From the NCBI GenBank assembly GCA_003605055.1, contig QZKP01000075.1, forward strand, positions 26,961 to 90,960: 64,000 nt of DNA, written 5' to 3'. The translations under genes were made by a program, and so were the position numbers. Below, piece after piece: positions 1 through 8,520 of the stretch; position 1 is the stretch's first letter; each line of letters opens with the position of its first letter. The notes below the pieces were generated by a model, which was given only the letters and a program-made list of their open reading frames with translations, was not told where the DNA came from and searched no databases. Origin of the DNA: Desulfarculus sp. (GTDB lineage Bacteria; Desulfobacterota; Desulfarculia; Desulfarculales; Desulfarculaceae).

Positions 1-18
1 GTTGAAAGCGAGACCAGA

Positions 19-549
19 ATGGGCCTGACACAGGACGATGTGCTTAACATTATGAAGATGCTTGAGAATTCAAGCTTTAACGAGCTGCACCTGGAAATGG
101 GCGGCTTTAGGTTGTTCCTGAGTAAAAAAGGCTGCTCCTCCGCGGCGCGCCTGCCGGATCAGGGCGCCGGCGTCCCGGTGCGGTCCGTTATGCAGGGGAC
201 CAACGCGGGTAACGCCCCCCAGGCGCCGGCGGCCGCCGCTGCGCCGGATTCTGCGGAGAATGATCCGGCCATCCCCGAGGGCCAGATCCCCATCAAGTCA
301 CCCATGCTGGGCGTGTTCTACCGGGCCTCCGAGCCGGGCGCGCGGCCCTTTGTGGAGGAAGGTTCTTTAGTGGACAAGGGCGACACCCTCTGCATCATCG
401 AGGTCATGAAGCTCTACAGCACCATCACCGCCGAGGTCAGCGGCCGCATAGCCAAGGTCTGCGCGCAAGACGGACAGATGGTGGAATACGGCCAGACCCT
501 GTTCCTGATCGAGCCCGGGGTGGACGCGGACGGCGCGCAGTTGTCATGA
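19..549 (+). CDS. accB: Biotin carboxyl carrier protein (AccB-like)
   Basis: The 176-residue protein has an N-terminal AccB-like helix region, a Pro/Ala-rich linker at about residues 60-85 and a C-terminal biotinyl domain. The biotinylation motif EVMKLYS places the biotinylated lysine near residue 131, and the upstream SPMLGVFY segment is typical of AccB. In the family, the biotin prosthetic group shuttles carboxyl groups between a biotin carboxylase and a carboxyltransferase. The stop overlaps the next start (ATGA), so translation is coupled to the biotin carboxylase. The partner carboxyltransferase here is PycB-like rather than AccA/AccD, so this may serve a catabolic carboxylase instead of fatty-acid synthesis. 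The promoter lies outside the window. Confidence 0.92.
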   Translation: MGLTQDDVLNIMKMLENSSFNELHLEMGGFRLFLSKKGCSSAARLPDQGAGVPVRSVMQGTNAGNAPQAPAAAAAPDSAENDPAIPEGQIPIKSPMLGVFYRASEPGARPFVEEGSLVDKGDTLCIIEVMKLYSTITAEVSGRIAKVCAQDGQMVEYGQTLFLIEPGVDADGAQLS

Positions 550-1901
550 GCCCCCTCGCCCGGGTGTTCATAGCCAATCGAGGGGAGATAGCCGTACGCA
601 TAATCAGGGCCTGCCGGGAGCTGGGCCTGGAGACGGTGGCCGCCGTTTCCGCCGCGGACCAGGACAGCCTGCCGGCCAAAATGGCCGAGCGGGCGGTGTG
701 CATAGGGCCCCACGCTCCCGCCCAGAGCTATCTGAACATCGGGGCCATCGTCACCGCGGCCCTGGGCACCGGCTGCGACGCGGTGCATCCCGGCTACGGT
801 TTTTTGGCCGAGCGGCCGGAATTGGGCCGGGCCTGCGCCAAGCACGGCCTGGTCCTGATCGGCCCCAAGCCGGAGCAGATCGCCTGGATGGGCGACAAGC
901 TGTCCGCCCGTCAGACGGCCCGCGAGTTGGGGATACCGCTGATACCCGGGTCGAGCATGGTCAGAGACGTCGCCGAGGCCCTGTCGGCCGCGGAGAGCGT
1001 GGGCTATCCGGTCCTGCTCAAGGCGGCGGCGGGCGGCGGCGGCAAGGGCATGAAAACAGTCATGGCGCCCGAGAATCTCCAGACCGTATTTTTAGAGGCC
1101 ACGGGCGAGGCCCGCGCCGCCTTTGCCGACGGCCGGCTGTACCTGGAGCGCTTTATACCCAACGCCCGGCACATAGAGGTGCAGATCCTGGCCGACGCCC
1201 ATGGCCAGGCCGTCCACCTCTTCGAGCGGGACTGCTCGGTGCAGCGCCGCTACCAGAAGATGATCGAGGAGGCCCCCTCGCCGGTGGTCAGCCCGGGATT
1301 GCGCGCGGAGGTGTGCCAGGCGGCCTTGCGGATAGCCCGCCACATCGGCTATGAGAGCGCCGGCACCGTGGAGTTCGTGCTGGACCAGGACCGCGGTGAG
1401 TTCTACTTCCTGGAGATGAACACCCGCATCCAGGTGGAGCACCCGGTCACCGAGATGATCACCGGCCTGGACCTGGTGCAGGAGCAGATCCGCATAGCCG
1501 CCGGCGAGCCCTTGGGCCTCAGCCAGGAGCAGGTGACCATCTCCGGGCACGCCATCGAATGCCGCGTCAACGCCGAGCTGGCCGAGGCCGGCTTTCGACC
1601 CTCGCCAGGCAGGATAGGGCAGTGGCGGCCGCCGGAGATGGAGGGGGTGCGCGTGGACACTCATTGCCTCCCCGGCTACACAGTGCCGCCCTTCTACGAC
1701 TCCCTGCTGGCCAAGGTCATCGCCGTGGGGCGTGACCGCGAGGGGGCCCTGGCGCGCATGCAAGAGGCCCTGCACCGATTCCAGGTGGAGGGGATCGACA
1801 CCACCATCCCCTTTCTGTCCTCAGTGTTGAGCCACCCGGATTTCCTGGCGGGGAAGATCAGCACCCGCTGGCTGGAAAACGTGTTTTGCGCCGGTGATTA
1901 A
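546..1901 (+). CDS. accC: Biotin carboxylase subunit (AccC-like)
   Basis: This 451-residue ATP-grasp biotin carboxylase has the usual family length. The N-terminus IANRGEIAVRIIRACRELG, the HPGYGFLAE segment, the glycine-rich ATP loop KAAAGGGGKGMK (about residues 158-169) and the EMNTRIQVEHPVTE active-site segment are all intact. It carboxylates biotin on the preceding carrier protein using ATP and bicarbonate. It overlaps the carrier gene by 4 nt and is followed 9 nt later by a carboxyltransferase, so the three form one complex. Sequence alone cannot tell the acceptor of the carboxyl group; that depends on the next gene. Confidence 0.95.
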   Translation: MSPLARVFIANRGEIAVRIIRACRELGLETVAAVSAADQDSLPAKMAERAVCIGPHAPAQSYLNIGAIVTAALGTGCDAVHPGYGFLAERPELGRACAKHGLVLIGPKPEQIAWMGDKLSARQTARELGIPLIPGSSMVRDVAEALSAAESVGYPVLLKAAAGGGGKGMKTVMAPENLQTVFLEATGEARAAFADGRLYLERFIPNARHIEVQILADAHGQAVHLFERDCSVQRRYQKMIEEAPSPVVSPGLRAEVCQAALRIARHIGYESAGTVEFVLDQDRGEFYFLEMNTRIQVEHPVTEMITGLDLVQEQIRIAAGEPLGLSQEQVTISGHAIECRVNAELAEAGFRPSPGRIGQWRPPEMEGVRVDTHCLPGYTVPPFYDSLLAKVIAVGRDREGALARMQEALHRFQVEGIDTTIPFLSSVLSHPDFLAGKISTRWLENVFCAGD

Positions 1902-1910
1902 GGACCTTCT

Positions 1911-3356
1911 ATGAAGAAAGCTTACTTTGTGGATACCTCCCTGCGCGACGGGCCCCAGAGCCTGTGGAACGGCCGGATCACCACGGCCATGATGCTGCCC
2001 ATCGCGCCGGTCATAGATCAGGTGGGGTTCGAGGCCCTGGACTTTATGGCCCTGATCAGCATGGACTGGTGCGTGCGCAACCTGGGCGAGAACCCCTGGC
2101 AGAGGATACGCCTGATGGCCCAGGCCATGCCCAACACCCCCCTGATCGTGGGCGGGGTCTTGCGCAACTTCGGCAATGTCCCGGACTCGGTCACCGAGTA
2201 CTGGACCCTGAAGATCGCCGAGGCGGGCGCGCGCCGCATCCGCATCAACGACCCCTGTCATGACCTGGGCCAGATTAAAAAGGCCATCAGGTGGTCCCAG
2301 GCCGCGGGCCTGACCACCATGGTGGCGCTCATCTTCTCGCACAGCCCGGCGCACACCGATGAATACTACGCCCGCAAGGCCCGGCAGATGGTCCTGGCCG
2401 GGGCGGAGCGGATTTTCATCAAGGACGTGGACGGCCTGCTGACGCCGGAGCGGACCCGCAGCCTGATAACGGCGGTGGCGAGCCAGATGCAGGGCATCCC
2501 CCTGGAGATACACGGCCACTGCACCACGGGCCTGGAGCCCCTCTGCTACCTGGAGGCGCTCAAGCTGGGGGTGGAAACCGTGCACACCGCCGTGGCGCCC
2601 CTGGCCAACGGCCCCTCCCAGCCCTCGGTGGACAACATCCTGCGCAACGCCAGGATGATGGGCTTTTCCTGCGACCTGAACGAAAAGGCCCTGGCCGAGA
2701 TGACCGACCACTTCCGCTACATCGCCCAGCGCGAGGGCTTCGCCCTGGGCGCGCCGGTGGAGTTCGATCTGTTCCAGTACGAGCACCAGTTGCCCGGCGG
2801 GATGATGTCCAATTACCAGACCGAGCTGGCCAAGCGGGGGCTGGCCGACAAGCTGGCGGAGCTGTTGCAGGAGATAGCCCTCATCCGGCGGGAGTTGGGC
2901 TATCCCATCATGGTCACCCCCCTGTCCCAATACGTGGGCGCCCAGGCCATACTCAACTTCACCTTGGGCGAGCGCTACAAGATCGTGACCGATGAAATTA
3001 TAAAATACACCCTGGGGCACTTCGGCGAGCTGGCGGCCCCGGTGGAAAAACAGGTCATGGACAGGATCAAGAAGCTGCCCCGCGCCAAGGAATTGGCGAA
3101 CTGGCAGCCGCGGGAGAGGTCCCTGGCGGAGCTGCGGCGGGAATTCGGGCCGGAGCTGTCCGGCGAGGAGTTCCTGCTGCGCGTGTTGTCCTCCAACCAG
3201 GAGGCGGTGGACAGGGTCCTGGCCCGCGGACCCCAGGGCGGCCAATATCCCAGAGGAGACAAGCCGGTGCTGGCCCTGATCCAGGAGCTGACCACGCAGA
3301 GTGACGCGACCTACGTTCACATCGAGAAAGAGGGGCTGTCCCTGACGCTAAGCTAG
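1911..3356 (+). CDS. PycB/OadA-type biotin carboxyltransferase, variant active site
   Basis: The 481-residue HMGL-like TIM-barrel protein belongs to the carboxyltransferase family of pyruvate carboxylase subunit B, oxaloacetate decarboxylase alpha and transcarboxylase 5S. Visible landmarks are the DTSLRDGPQSLW start, FIKDVDGLL, the metal-binding HGHCTTG and the HQLPGGMMSN motif. The usual RDAHQS and HTHDTSG are altered to RDGPQS and HGHCTTG, so the acceptor may not be pyruvate or oxaloacetate. There is no attached biotinyl domain; the carrier is the first gene. An AAGGA ribosome site precedes the ATG. Likely role: transfers carboxyl between biotin and an unidentified acyl substrate of this catabolic cluster. 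Confidence 0.8.
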   Translation: MKKAYFVDTSLRDGPQSLWNGRITTAMMLPIAPVIDQVGFEALDFMALISMDWCVRNLGENPWQRIRLMAQAMPNTPLIVGGVLRNFGNVPDSVTEYWTLKIAEAGARRIRINDPCHDLGQIKKAIRWSQAAGLTTMVALIFSHSPAHTDEYYARKARQMVLAGAERIFIKDVDGLLTPERTRSLITAVASQMQGIPLEIHGHCTTGLEPLCYLEALKLGVETVHTAVAPLANGPSQPSVDNILRNARMMGFSCDLNEKALAEMTDHFRYIAQREGFALGAPVEFDLFQYEHQLPGGMMSNYQTELAKRGLADKLAELLQEIALIRRELGYPIMVTPLSQYVGAQAILNFTLGERYKIVTDEIIKYTLGHFGELAAPVEKQVMDRIKKLPRAKELANWQPRERSLAELRREFGPELSGEEFLLRVLSSNQEAVDRVLARGPQGGQYPRGDKPVLALIQELTTQSDATYVHIEKEGLSLTLS

Positions 3357-3393
3357 GGCAGGGCCCCCAGGCCAGACCCCGAAGGGCGAGTGC

Positions 3394-4254
3394 ATGTCCC
3401 AAAACGAGCGGAAAATCGCCAACCCGGCCCACAAGCTGATCATCACCGCCGCCATCACCGGCAGCCGCAACCTGCGCGATATATCGCCTTACATCCCCTA
3501 CAGCCCGGCGGAGATAGTGCAGTCGTCCCTGGAGTGCTGGCGGGCCGGGGCCTCGCTGGTGCACATCCACGTGCGCGACCCCCAGACCGGCCTGGGCACC
3601 CAGGAGGCGGATCTGTTCCGCCAGGTGGTGGAGCCCCTGCGGGCCCAGACCGACCTGGTGCTGTGCCTGACCACCTCCGGCATCGCCGGCCGCAACCTGC
3701 CGGTGCAGGACCGGCTGGCCTCCCTGGAGCTGGAGCCGGATCTGGCCTCCTTTGACGCCGGCTCCATCAACCTGGGCAAAGGGGTGTTCAGCAACCCGCC
3801 CGATTTTCTGGATCAGGCCGCGGCCCAGATGCTGGCCAAAGGGGTCAAGCCCGAGATCGAGATCTTCGACTCGGGCATGATCGTCACCGCCCTGCGCATG
3901 CGGGATCAGGGCAAGCTGCGGGAGCCTTTGTATTTCCAGTTCGTGCTGGGCACACCCTGGGGTGCGCCGGCCACGCCCAAATCCCTCCTGCATCTCTACG
4001 ATATGATTCCCGATGACGCAGCCTGGTCCGTCATCGGCGTCGGCAAGGGCCACCTGCCCATGTCAATCATGGCCCTGGCCATGGGTGGGCACATCCGGGT
4101 GGGCCTGGAGGACAACATCTATTACCAGCAGGGAGTGCTGGCCCAAAGCAACGCCCAGTTCGTGGAGCGCATAGTCCGCCTGTCCCAAGAGTACGGGCGG
4201 GAGATCGCCTCCCCCCAGGAGGCCAGGGAGATTCTGGGCCTGCGGAAGATATAG
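3394..4254 (+). CDS. Beta-keto acid cleavage enzyme (BKACE, DUF849) 1
   Basis: The 286-residue protein belongs to the BKACE/3-keto-5-aminohexanoate cleavage family. These Zn-dependent TIM barrels convert a beta-keto acid plus acetyl-CoA to acetoacetate and a new CoA ester. Family landmarks visible are KLIITAAITGS near the N-terminus, the zinc-binding VHIHVRD (HxH near residue 50), VLCLTTSG, and the C-terminal GGHIRVGLEDNIYY. It lies 37 nt downstream of the carboxyltransferase and is followed by a paralogue. Two BKACEs in tandem could have different keto-acid specificities or form a heteromer. The exact substrate is unknown. Confidence 0.88.
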   Translation: MSQNERKIANPAHKLIITAAITGSRNLRDISPYIPYSPAEIVQSSLECWRAGASLVHIHVRDPQTGLGTQEADLFRQVVEPLRAQTDLVLCLTTSGIAGRNLPVQDRLASLELEPDLASFDAGSINLGKGVFSNPPDFLDQAAAQMLAKGVKPEIEIFDSGMIVTALRMRDQGKLREPLYFQFVLGTPWGAPATPKSLLHLYDMIPDDAAWSVIGVGKGHLPMSIMALAMGGHIRVGLEDNIYYQQGVLAQSNAQFVERIVRLSQEYGREIASPQEAREILGLRKI

Positions 4255-4296
4255 GCGATTCAGGAGCAACAATCTCTAAGTAGGGAGGCAAGGCAG

Positions 4297-5178
4297 ATGC
4301 GGATCGCTCTGGAAGTTGCGCAGATGGAAAAACTGATCGTCACCGTGGCCCAGACCGGCGGCATCCACGGCAAGGACATCAACCCCGCCCTGCCGGAGCA
4401 GCCCGACGAGATAGCCCAGTCCGCCCTAGACTGCTACAACGCCGGCGCCTCGGTCTGCCATATCCACGCCCGCGACAAAAAGGGCCACACCACCGGCGAC
4501 CTGAACGTCTACACCGAGATCATCAGCCAGATAAAGGCCAAGTGCCCCATCATCACCCAGGTGGGCAACGGCATCGGCGGCGTCCCCCAGCCGGACGGGA
4601 CCCTGCGGGCGGCCACCCTGGAGGAGCGTATGGAGCTGGTGAACATCCAGCCCAAGCCGGACATGCTCACGGTCAACATGGGCACCTTTGAGTTCGGCTA
4701 CCTGGACACCTTCGAGAACCCCTTGGCCTGGAACGCGGAGTTCATCAAACGGAGCTATGAGAGAGACATCCCCATCGAGTGCGAATGCTATGACATGAGC
4801 CACATCTTCAACGCCCTGGAGCTGTTGCGCCGGGGGGTCCTGCGCCAGCCGGTGCACTTCAGCCTGGTGCTGGGCATCAAGGGCGGCATGCCCTTCTCGC
4901 CCAAGCTGCTGGCCATGATGGTGGACCACATCCCCGAGGGCTCCACCTGGCAGGTCATCACCATCAGCAAGTTCCAATTGTCGGCCACGGTGATGGCCAT
5001 GTGCCAGGGGGCCAACATCCGGACTGGCCTGGAGGACAACATCTACTACGCCAAAAACGAGTTGGCCAAGAGCAACGCGCAGATGGTGGAGAGGATGGTG
5101 CGCATCGCCCGGGAGGTAGGGCGCGAAATAGCCACCGTGGAAGAGGCCATGCAGATATTGGGGGTCAAGCGGGATTGA
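4297..5178 (+). CDS. Beta-keto acid cleavage enzyme (BKACE, DUF849) 2
   Basis: This is a 293-residue paralogue of the preceding gene with the same family signatures: LIVTVAQTGG at the N-terminus, the metal-binding CHIHARD, and ANIRTGLEDNIYY near the end. The start at 4297 is preceded by a GGGAGG ribosome site. An internal ATG at 4324 would match the usual family N-terminus more closely, so the first nine residues are uncertain. It probably cleaves a beta-keto acid made by the 3-hydroxyacid dehydrogenase later in the cluster. Whether the two BKACEs act together or in succession cannot be told from sequence. Confidence 0.88.
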   Translation: MRIALEVAQMEKLIVTVAQTGGIHGKDINPALPEQPDEIAQSALDCYNAGASVCHIHARDKKGHTTGDLNVYTEIISQIKAKCPIITQVGNGIGGVPQPDGTLRAATLEERMELVNIQPKPDMLTVNMGTFEFGYLDTFENPLAWNAEFIKRSYERDIPIECECYDMSHIFNALELLRRGVLRQPVHFSLVLGIKGGMPFSPKLLAMMVDHIPEGSTWQVITISKFQLSATVMAMCQGANIRTGLEDNIYYAKNELAKSNAQMVERMVRIAREVGREIATVEEAMQILGVKRD

Positions 5179-5240
5179 TATCAAAGGGCGAGGTTACAGA
5201 GCAATCATATAAACCGAGGCCTTTATAAGGGAGGAGCGAG

Positions 5241-6320
5241 ATGAAACTCATTAAACTGGCGACGCTGATCGCGGCGGGCTGTCTCCTGTGGTCCATGTCC
5301 GCCCTGACAGACGCGAGCGCGGCCGAGGTGATCGAACTGAAGGTCGGCGTATGGCAGCCGCCCATGCACCCGGTGGTGCAGCAGGTCTATCTCCCCTGGG
5401 GCAAGATGATCGAGGAGCGCACCAAGGGCCGGGTGAAATTCAAATGGTTCCTGGGCGGCACCCTGGTCAAGAACGAACAGGGCCTCAGCGCCGTGAAAAG
5501 CGGCCTGGCCGACATCGTGATGCCCCTGAGCGTCTGGGCTTTCAACAAGCAGTTCCCGGTCACCTCGGCCATGTTCCTGCCCTTCCAGTTGGAGAGCGAG
5601 CTGCATGCCTCCCAGTCTTATTACGAGGGCTTTAAGCATCTGCCGGCCCTGGCCGCCGAGTACAAGGGCATGAAGGTCCTGGGCTTCTTTTCTTCGGGCA
5701 TAGCCAACTTCCATATGAAGACCGTGCTCATAAAAAAGATCGCGGACATGAAGAATGAGAAGATATGGGCCGCCAACACCATGGGCGTCACCTGCTTTAA
5801 GATTTGGGGAGCCTCTCCCCGGGTGGTGAAGATGGCCGATATCTACATGTCTCTGCAGAGGGGCGCCCTGGACGGCGTGCTGTTCCCCACCCCACCCCTG
5901 CACTCCTTCCGTTTCACCGACCTGCTGAACAAGCACACCATCAGCGGATTCGTCCCCGGCGCCCAGATCGCGGCCATGAACCTGAAGAAGTGGAACTCCC
6001 TGCCGCCGGACATCCAGAAAGCCTTCAATGACCTGAACCTCTCCCTGAGCATCGCGGTGGGCGCCAAGTTCATGGAGATGAACCAGTTCATCCTGGCGCA
6101 GTTGAAAAAGCGCGGCGACCAAATTTACGTCGTGCCCCAGAAGCAGAGAGAGAAGTGGAAGGCGACTCTCAAGCCGGTCTATGATGACCACATCAAGGAC
6201 ATGGACAAGGCGGGCCTGAAGGGCAAGGCGCTCATGGCCAAGATCGAGGCCGTCGTGCAGAAGGCCTCCGCTCATCCTCTGAAGCGGGACGCGTTCTGGA
6301 AGCCCCTGGGCGCCAAATAA
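5241..6320 (+). CDS. dctP: TRAP transporter solute-binding protein (DctP family)
   Basis: The 359-residue periplasmic binding protein has a cleavable signal peptide (Lys-rich start, hydrophobic stretch, cleavage near DASAAE). It contains TRAP-type segments such as VKFKWFLGGTL, the RxPxxN-like IWAANTMG region and KKWNSLPPDIQKAF. It captures an organic acid and delivers it to the DctQM permease encoded immediately downstream. A strong AAGGGAGGAGCGAG ribosome site precedes the ATG. A GC-rich hairpin follows the stop, which may keep binding-protein mRNA more abundant than permease mRNA. The ligand is unknown but is probably the hydroxy or keto acid degraded by the surrounding enzymes. Confidence 0.9.
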   Translation: MKLIKLATLIAAGCLLWSMSALTDASAAEVIELKVGVWQPPMHPVVQQVYLPWGKMIEERTKGRVKFKWFLGGTLVKNEQGLSAVKSGLADIVMPLSVWAFNKQFPVTSAMFLPFQLESELHASQSYYEGFKHLPALAAEYKGMKVLGFFSSGIANFHMKTVLIKKIADMKNEKIWAANTMGVTCFKIWGASPRVVKMADIYMSLQRGALDGVLFPTPPLHSFRFTDLLNKHTISGFVPGAQIAAMNLKKWNSLPPDIQKAFNDLNLSLSIAVGAKFMEMNQFILAQLKKRGDQIYVVPQKQREKWKATLKPVYDDHIKDMDKAGLKGKALMAKIEAVVQKASAHPLKRDAFWKPLGAK

Positions 6321-6339
6321 GTCATCTACGCTTTAAGCT

Positions 6340-6381
6340 GCCCGTGGGCCGGTCGCGTGCTTAAGCGGCCGGTCCACGGGC
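6340..6381 (+). terminator. Intra-operon hairpin between dctP and dctQM
   Basis: A 13-bp stem (GCCCGTGGGCCGG pairing with CCGGTCCACGGGC, one G-U) closes a 16-nt loop. No T-run follows, so it is more likely an mRNA-stabilising or partially terminating hairpin than a full terminator. Its position just after the binding-protein gene fits differential expression of transporter subunits. Confidence 0.6.
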
Positions 6382-6478
6382 TAGGCACATGCCCATGGCC
6401 GGCATGAGTCATGGCTAGGTGGAAGACACCGAGGGTCGCCTGAGTGCCTTGTCGTATCCTGATGGGGCGGAGAGGCCT

Positions 6479-8434
6479 ATGAGCAGCCAAGAGTCAACCG
6501 TCATTCGGGCCAGCGGCCGGCTGCTGAGTTGGGCGGCGGCCCTGGACAAATGGGTGGGCTACCTCAGCCGGAAGTGCACCTCCTTGAGCGCCATTCTGGC
6601 CCTGGTCATGGCCCTGACCATCATCGTTGACTTGGCTCTGCGGAATTTCCTCGGGGTGGTCTTCGACTTCATTATCGAGGGCGAGACCTTTTTATTGATC
6701 ATAGTCACCTTCCTTAGCCTGGCCGAGACCCAGAGAAACGGTCGGCATATTTCAGTCGATATCCTGACCAACAAATTGCCCACCAAGACACGCCTCTTCC
6801 TGGAGATTATATTTTCCCTCTGCGGACTCTATCTTTTTTTGATCATCACCTGGCAGCTATATCGAAGGGGAATGCTGGAGTACGCCGAGGGCAAGATCAC
6901 CATGGTATCCGAGATCCCCTTCGCGCCTTTCACCTTCCTGGCCGCGCTCGGCTGTCTGCTGATGTGCGCAGTGCTTTTTCAGCAACTGCTGGCCAGCCTG
7001 GGCCGGGTGTTGGCCGAGTATAAAAAGCCCCTGCCTTTCTTATTGTTGGCGCTGGCCATCGCGGCCGCATTTATCAGCCTACCCTTTGCGTATCAGGCGG
7101 CGGGAATCGCGCTCAACAAGACCGCCCTGGCCTTGCTGATGCTGGGGCTGGCGCTCGGGTTCATGTTTTTGGGCTTCCCGGTGGCCTTCGCCATGGGCTT
7201 TATCGGCATCCTGGGGACCTGGTGCCTAACGGGCGCGGAGATCACCCTGGGCTCGGTGCGGCTGGCGGCCTATGACAGCGTGGCCGAATATTTCCTCTGC
7301 GTCATCCCTTTCTTCATCCTCATGGGACTGTTTTGTCTGCATTCGGGCATCAGCAAGAACTTGTTCAGGGCCGCCCACACCTGGCTGGCCAGGATGCCCG
7401 GCGGCCTGGCCATAGCCACCATCCTGGGCTGCGGGGGGTTCGCGGCCATCTGCGGCGACAGCATGGCCAACGCCGCCACCATGGGCTCGGTGGCCCTGCC
7501 CGAGATGAAAAAATACAAATACCAGGACTCCCTGGCCACCGGGTCCGTGGCCGCCGGGGGCACCCTGGGCATCCTCATACCGCCCAGCATCGGCTTCATC
7601 GCCTACGGCATCATCACCGAGCAATCGGTGGGCAAGCTTTTCATGGCCGGGATTCTCCCCGGCATGTTGATGATTTTGCTGTTCTCGGCGATCATCTTTA
7701 TCCGCTGCCGATTGAACCCATCCCTGGGGCCCACCACCGCGGGCTCGACCTGGCTGGAAAAGATATCGTCCCTCAGGGGGACCTGGCAGGTCGTGGTGCT
7801 CTTCGTCTTGGTCATGGGCGGAATTTATTCCGGGATAGTGACCCCCACCGAGGCCGGGGGGGTGGGCGTGATCGGCGCCCTGGTCCTGGCGGCCTTTTCT
7901 CCTGAGTTCACCTGGAAGACGCTCTTTGAATCCCTGACCCTGGGGATCCAAATGTCGGCCATGATCATAACCATGCTGATCGGGGTGGCCCTGCTGGGCA
8001 ACTTCATCACCCTTACCGAGCTGCCCCTGAGCCTGTCCACCTGGCTCCAATCCCTGAACCTGTCCCCCTATGTCTTTTTCGTCTGCATTCTTATCCTTTA
8101 TCTCTTCTTGGGCATGGTCATGAACATTATCCCCATGATAATGGTCACCCTGCCCATTGTTTACCCCTCCATCCTGGCCCTGGGCTTTGACCCCATCTGG
8201 TTCGGCGTGGTCATGGTCATCATGATGGAGATGGGACAGGTCTCGCCGCCGGTGGGCATAAACGTGTTTGTCATCCACGCCACGGCGGGCAATGTATCCA
8301 TGATGACGATATTCCGGGGCATAACCCCCTTCGTCGCCATGCAGGTCGTTACAATAATATTGCTTACTCTATTCCCAATTATCGCCCTGTACCTGCCCAA
8401 CCTAATGGCGGTGCTGCCTTCCATCGGCAAGTGA
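6479..8434 (+). CDS. dctQM: Fused TRAP transporter permease (DctQ-DctM)
   Basis: The open frame runs from a GTG at 6419, but the ATG at 6479 follows a GGCGGAGAGG ribosome site, giving 651 residues. About residues 1-200 form the small DctQ subunit with four membrane segments. The rest is the large DctM subunit with about twelve segments; GGFAAICGDSMANAATMGSV and the GGVGVIGALV region are typical DctM sequences. It is a sodium- or proton-driven symporter that receives ligand from the preceding DctP. A DctQ-DctM fusion is a known arrangement in the family. The substrate is unknown. Confidence 0.9.
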   Translation: MSSQESTVIRASGRLLSWAAALDKWVGYLSRKCTSLSAILALVMALTIIVDLALRNFLGVVFDFIIEGETFLLIIVTFLSLAETQRNGRHISVDILTNKLPTKTRLFLEIIFSLCGLYLFLIITWQLYRRGMLEYAEGKITMVSEIPFAPFTFLAALGCLLMCAVLFQQLLASLGRVLAEYKKPLPFLLLALAIAAAFISLPFAYQAAGIALNKTALALLMLGLALGFMFLGFPVAFAMGFIGILGTWCLTGAEITLGSVRLAAYDSVAEYFLCVIPFFILMGLFCLHSGISKNLFRAAHTWLARMPGGLAIATILGCGGFAAICGDSMANAATMGSVALPEMKKYKYQDSLATGSVAAGGTLGILIPPSIGFIAYGIITEQSVGKLFMAGILPGMLMILLFSAIIFIRCRLNPSLGPTTAGSTWLEKISSLRGTWQVVVLFVLVMGGIYSGIVTPTEAGGVGVIGALVLAAFSPEFTWKTLFESLTLGIQMSAMIITMLIGVALLGNFITLTELPLSLSTWLQSLNLSPYVFFVCILILYLFLGMVMNIIPMIMVTLPIVYPSILALGFDPIWFGVVMVIMMEMGQVSPPVGINVFVIHATAGNVSMMTIFRGITPFVAMQVVTIILLTLFPIIALYLPNLMAVLPSIGK

Positions 8435-8520
8435 GGCGGGGCGTCTGGTGCGCTGGTGAGCTTGCAATCTCTTTCGCGCGGCGCGGTGTAAGGCCGGTTC
8501 TTTAAAGGAGACGGGAGTTA

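Noticed and set aside
8435-8520. Possible sigma-54 promoter before the hydroxyacyl-CoA dehydrogenase gene
   Set aside because: GG and GC pairs near CTGGTGAGCTTGCA are 7 or 15 nt apart instead of 10.
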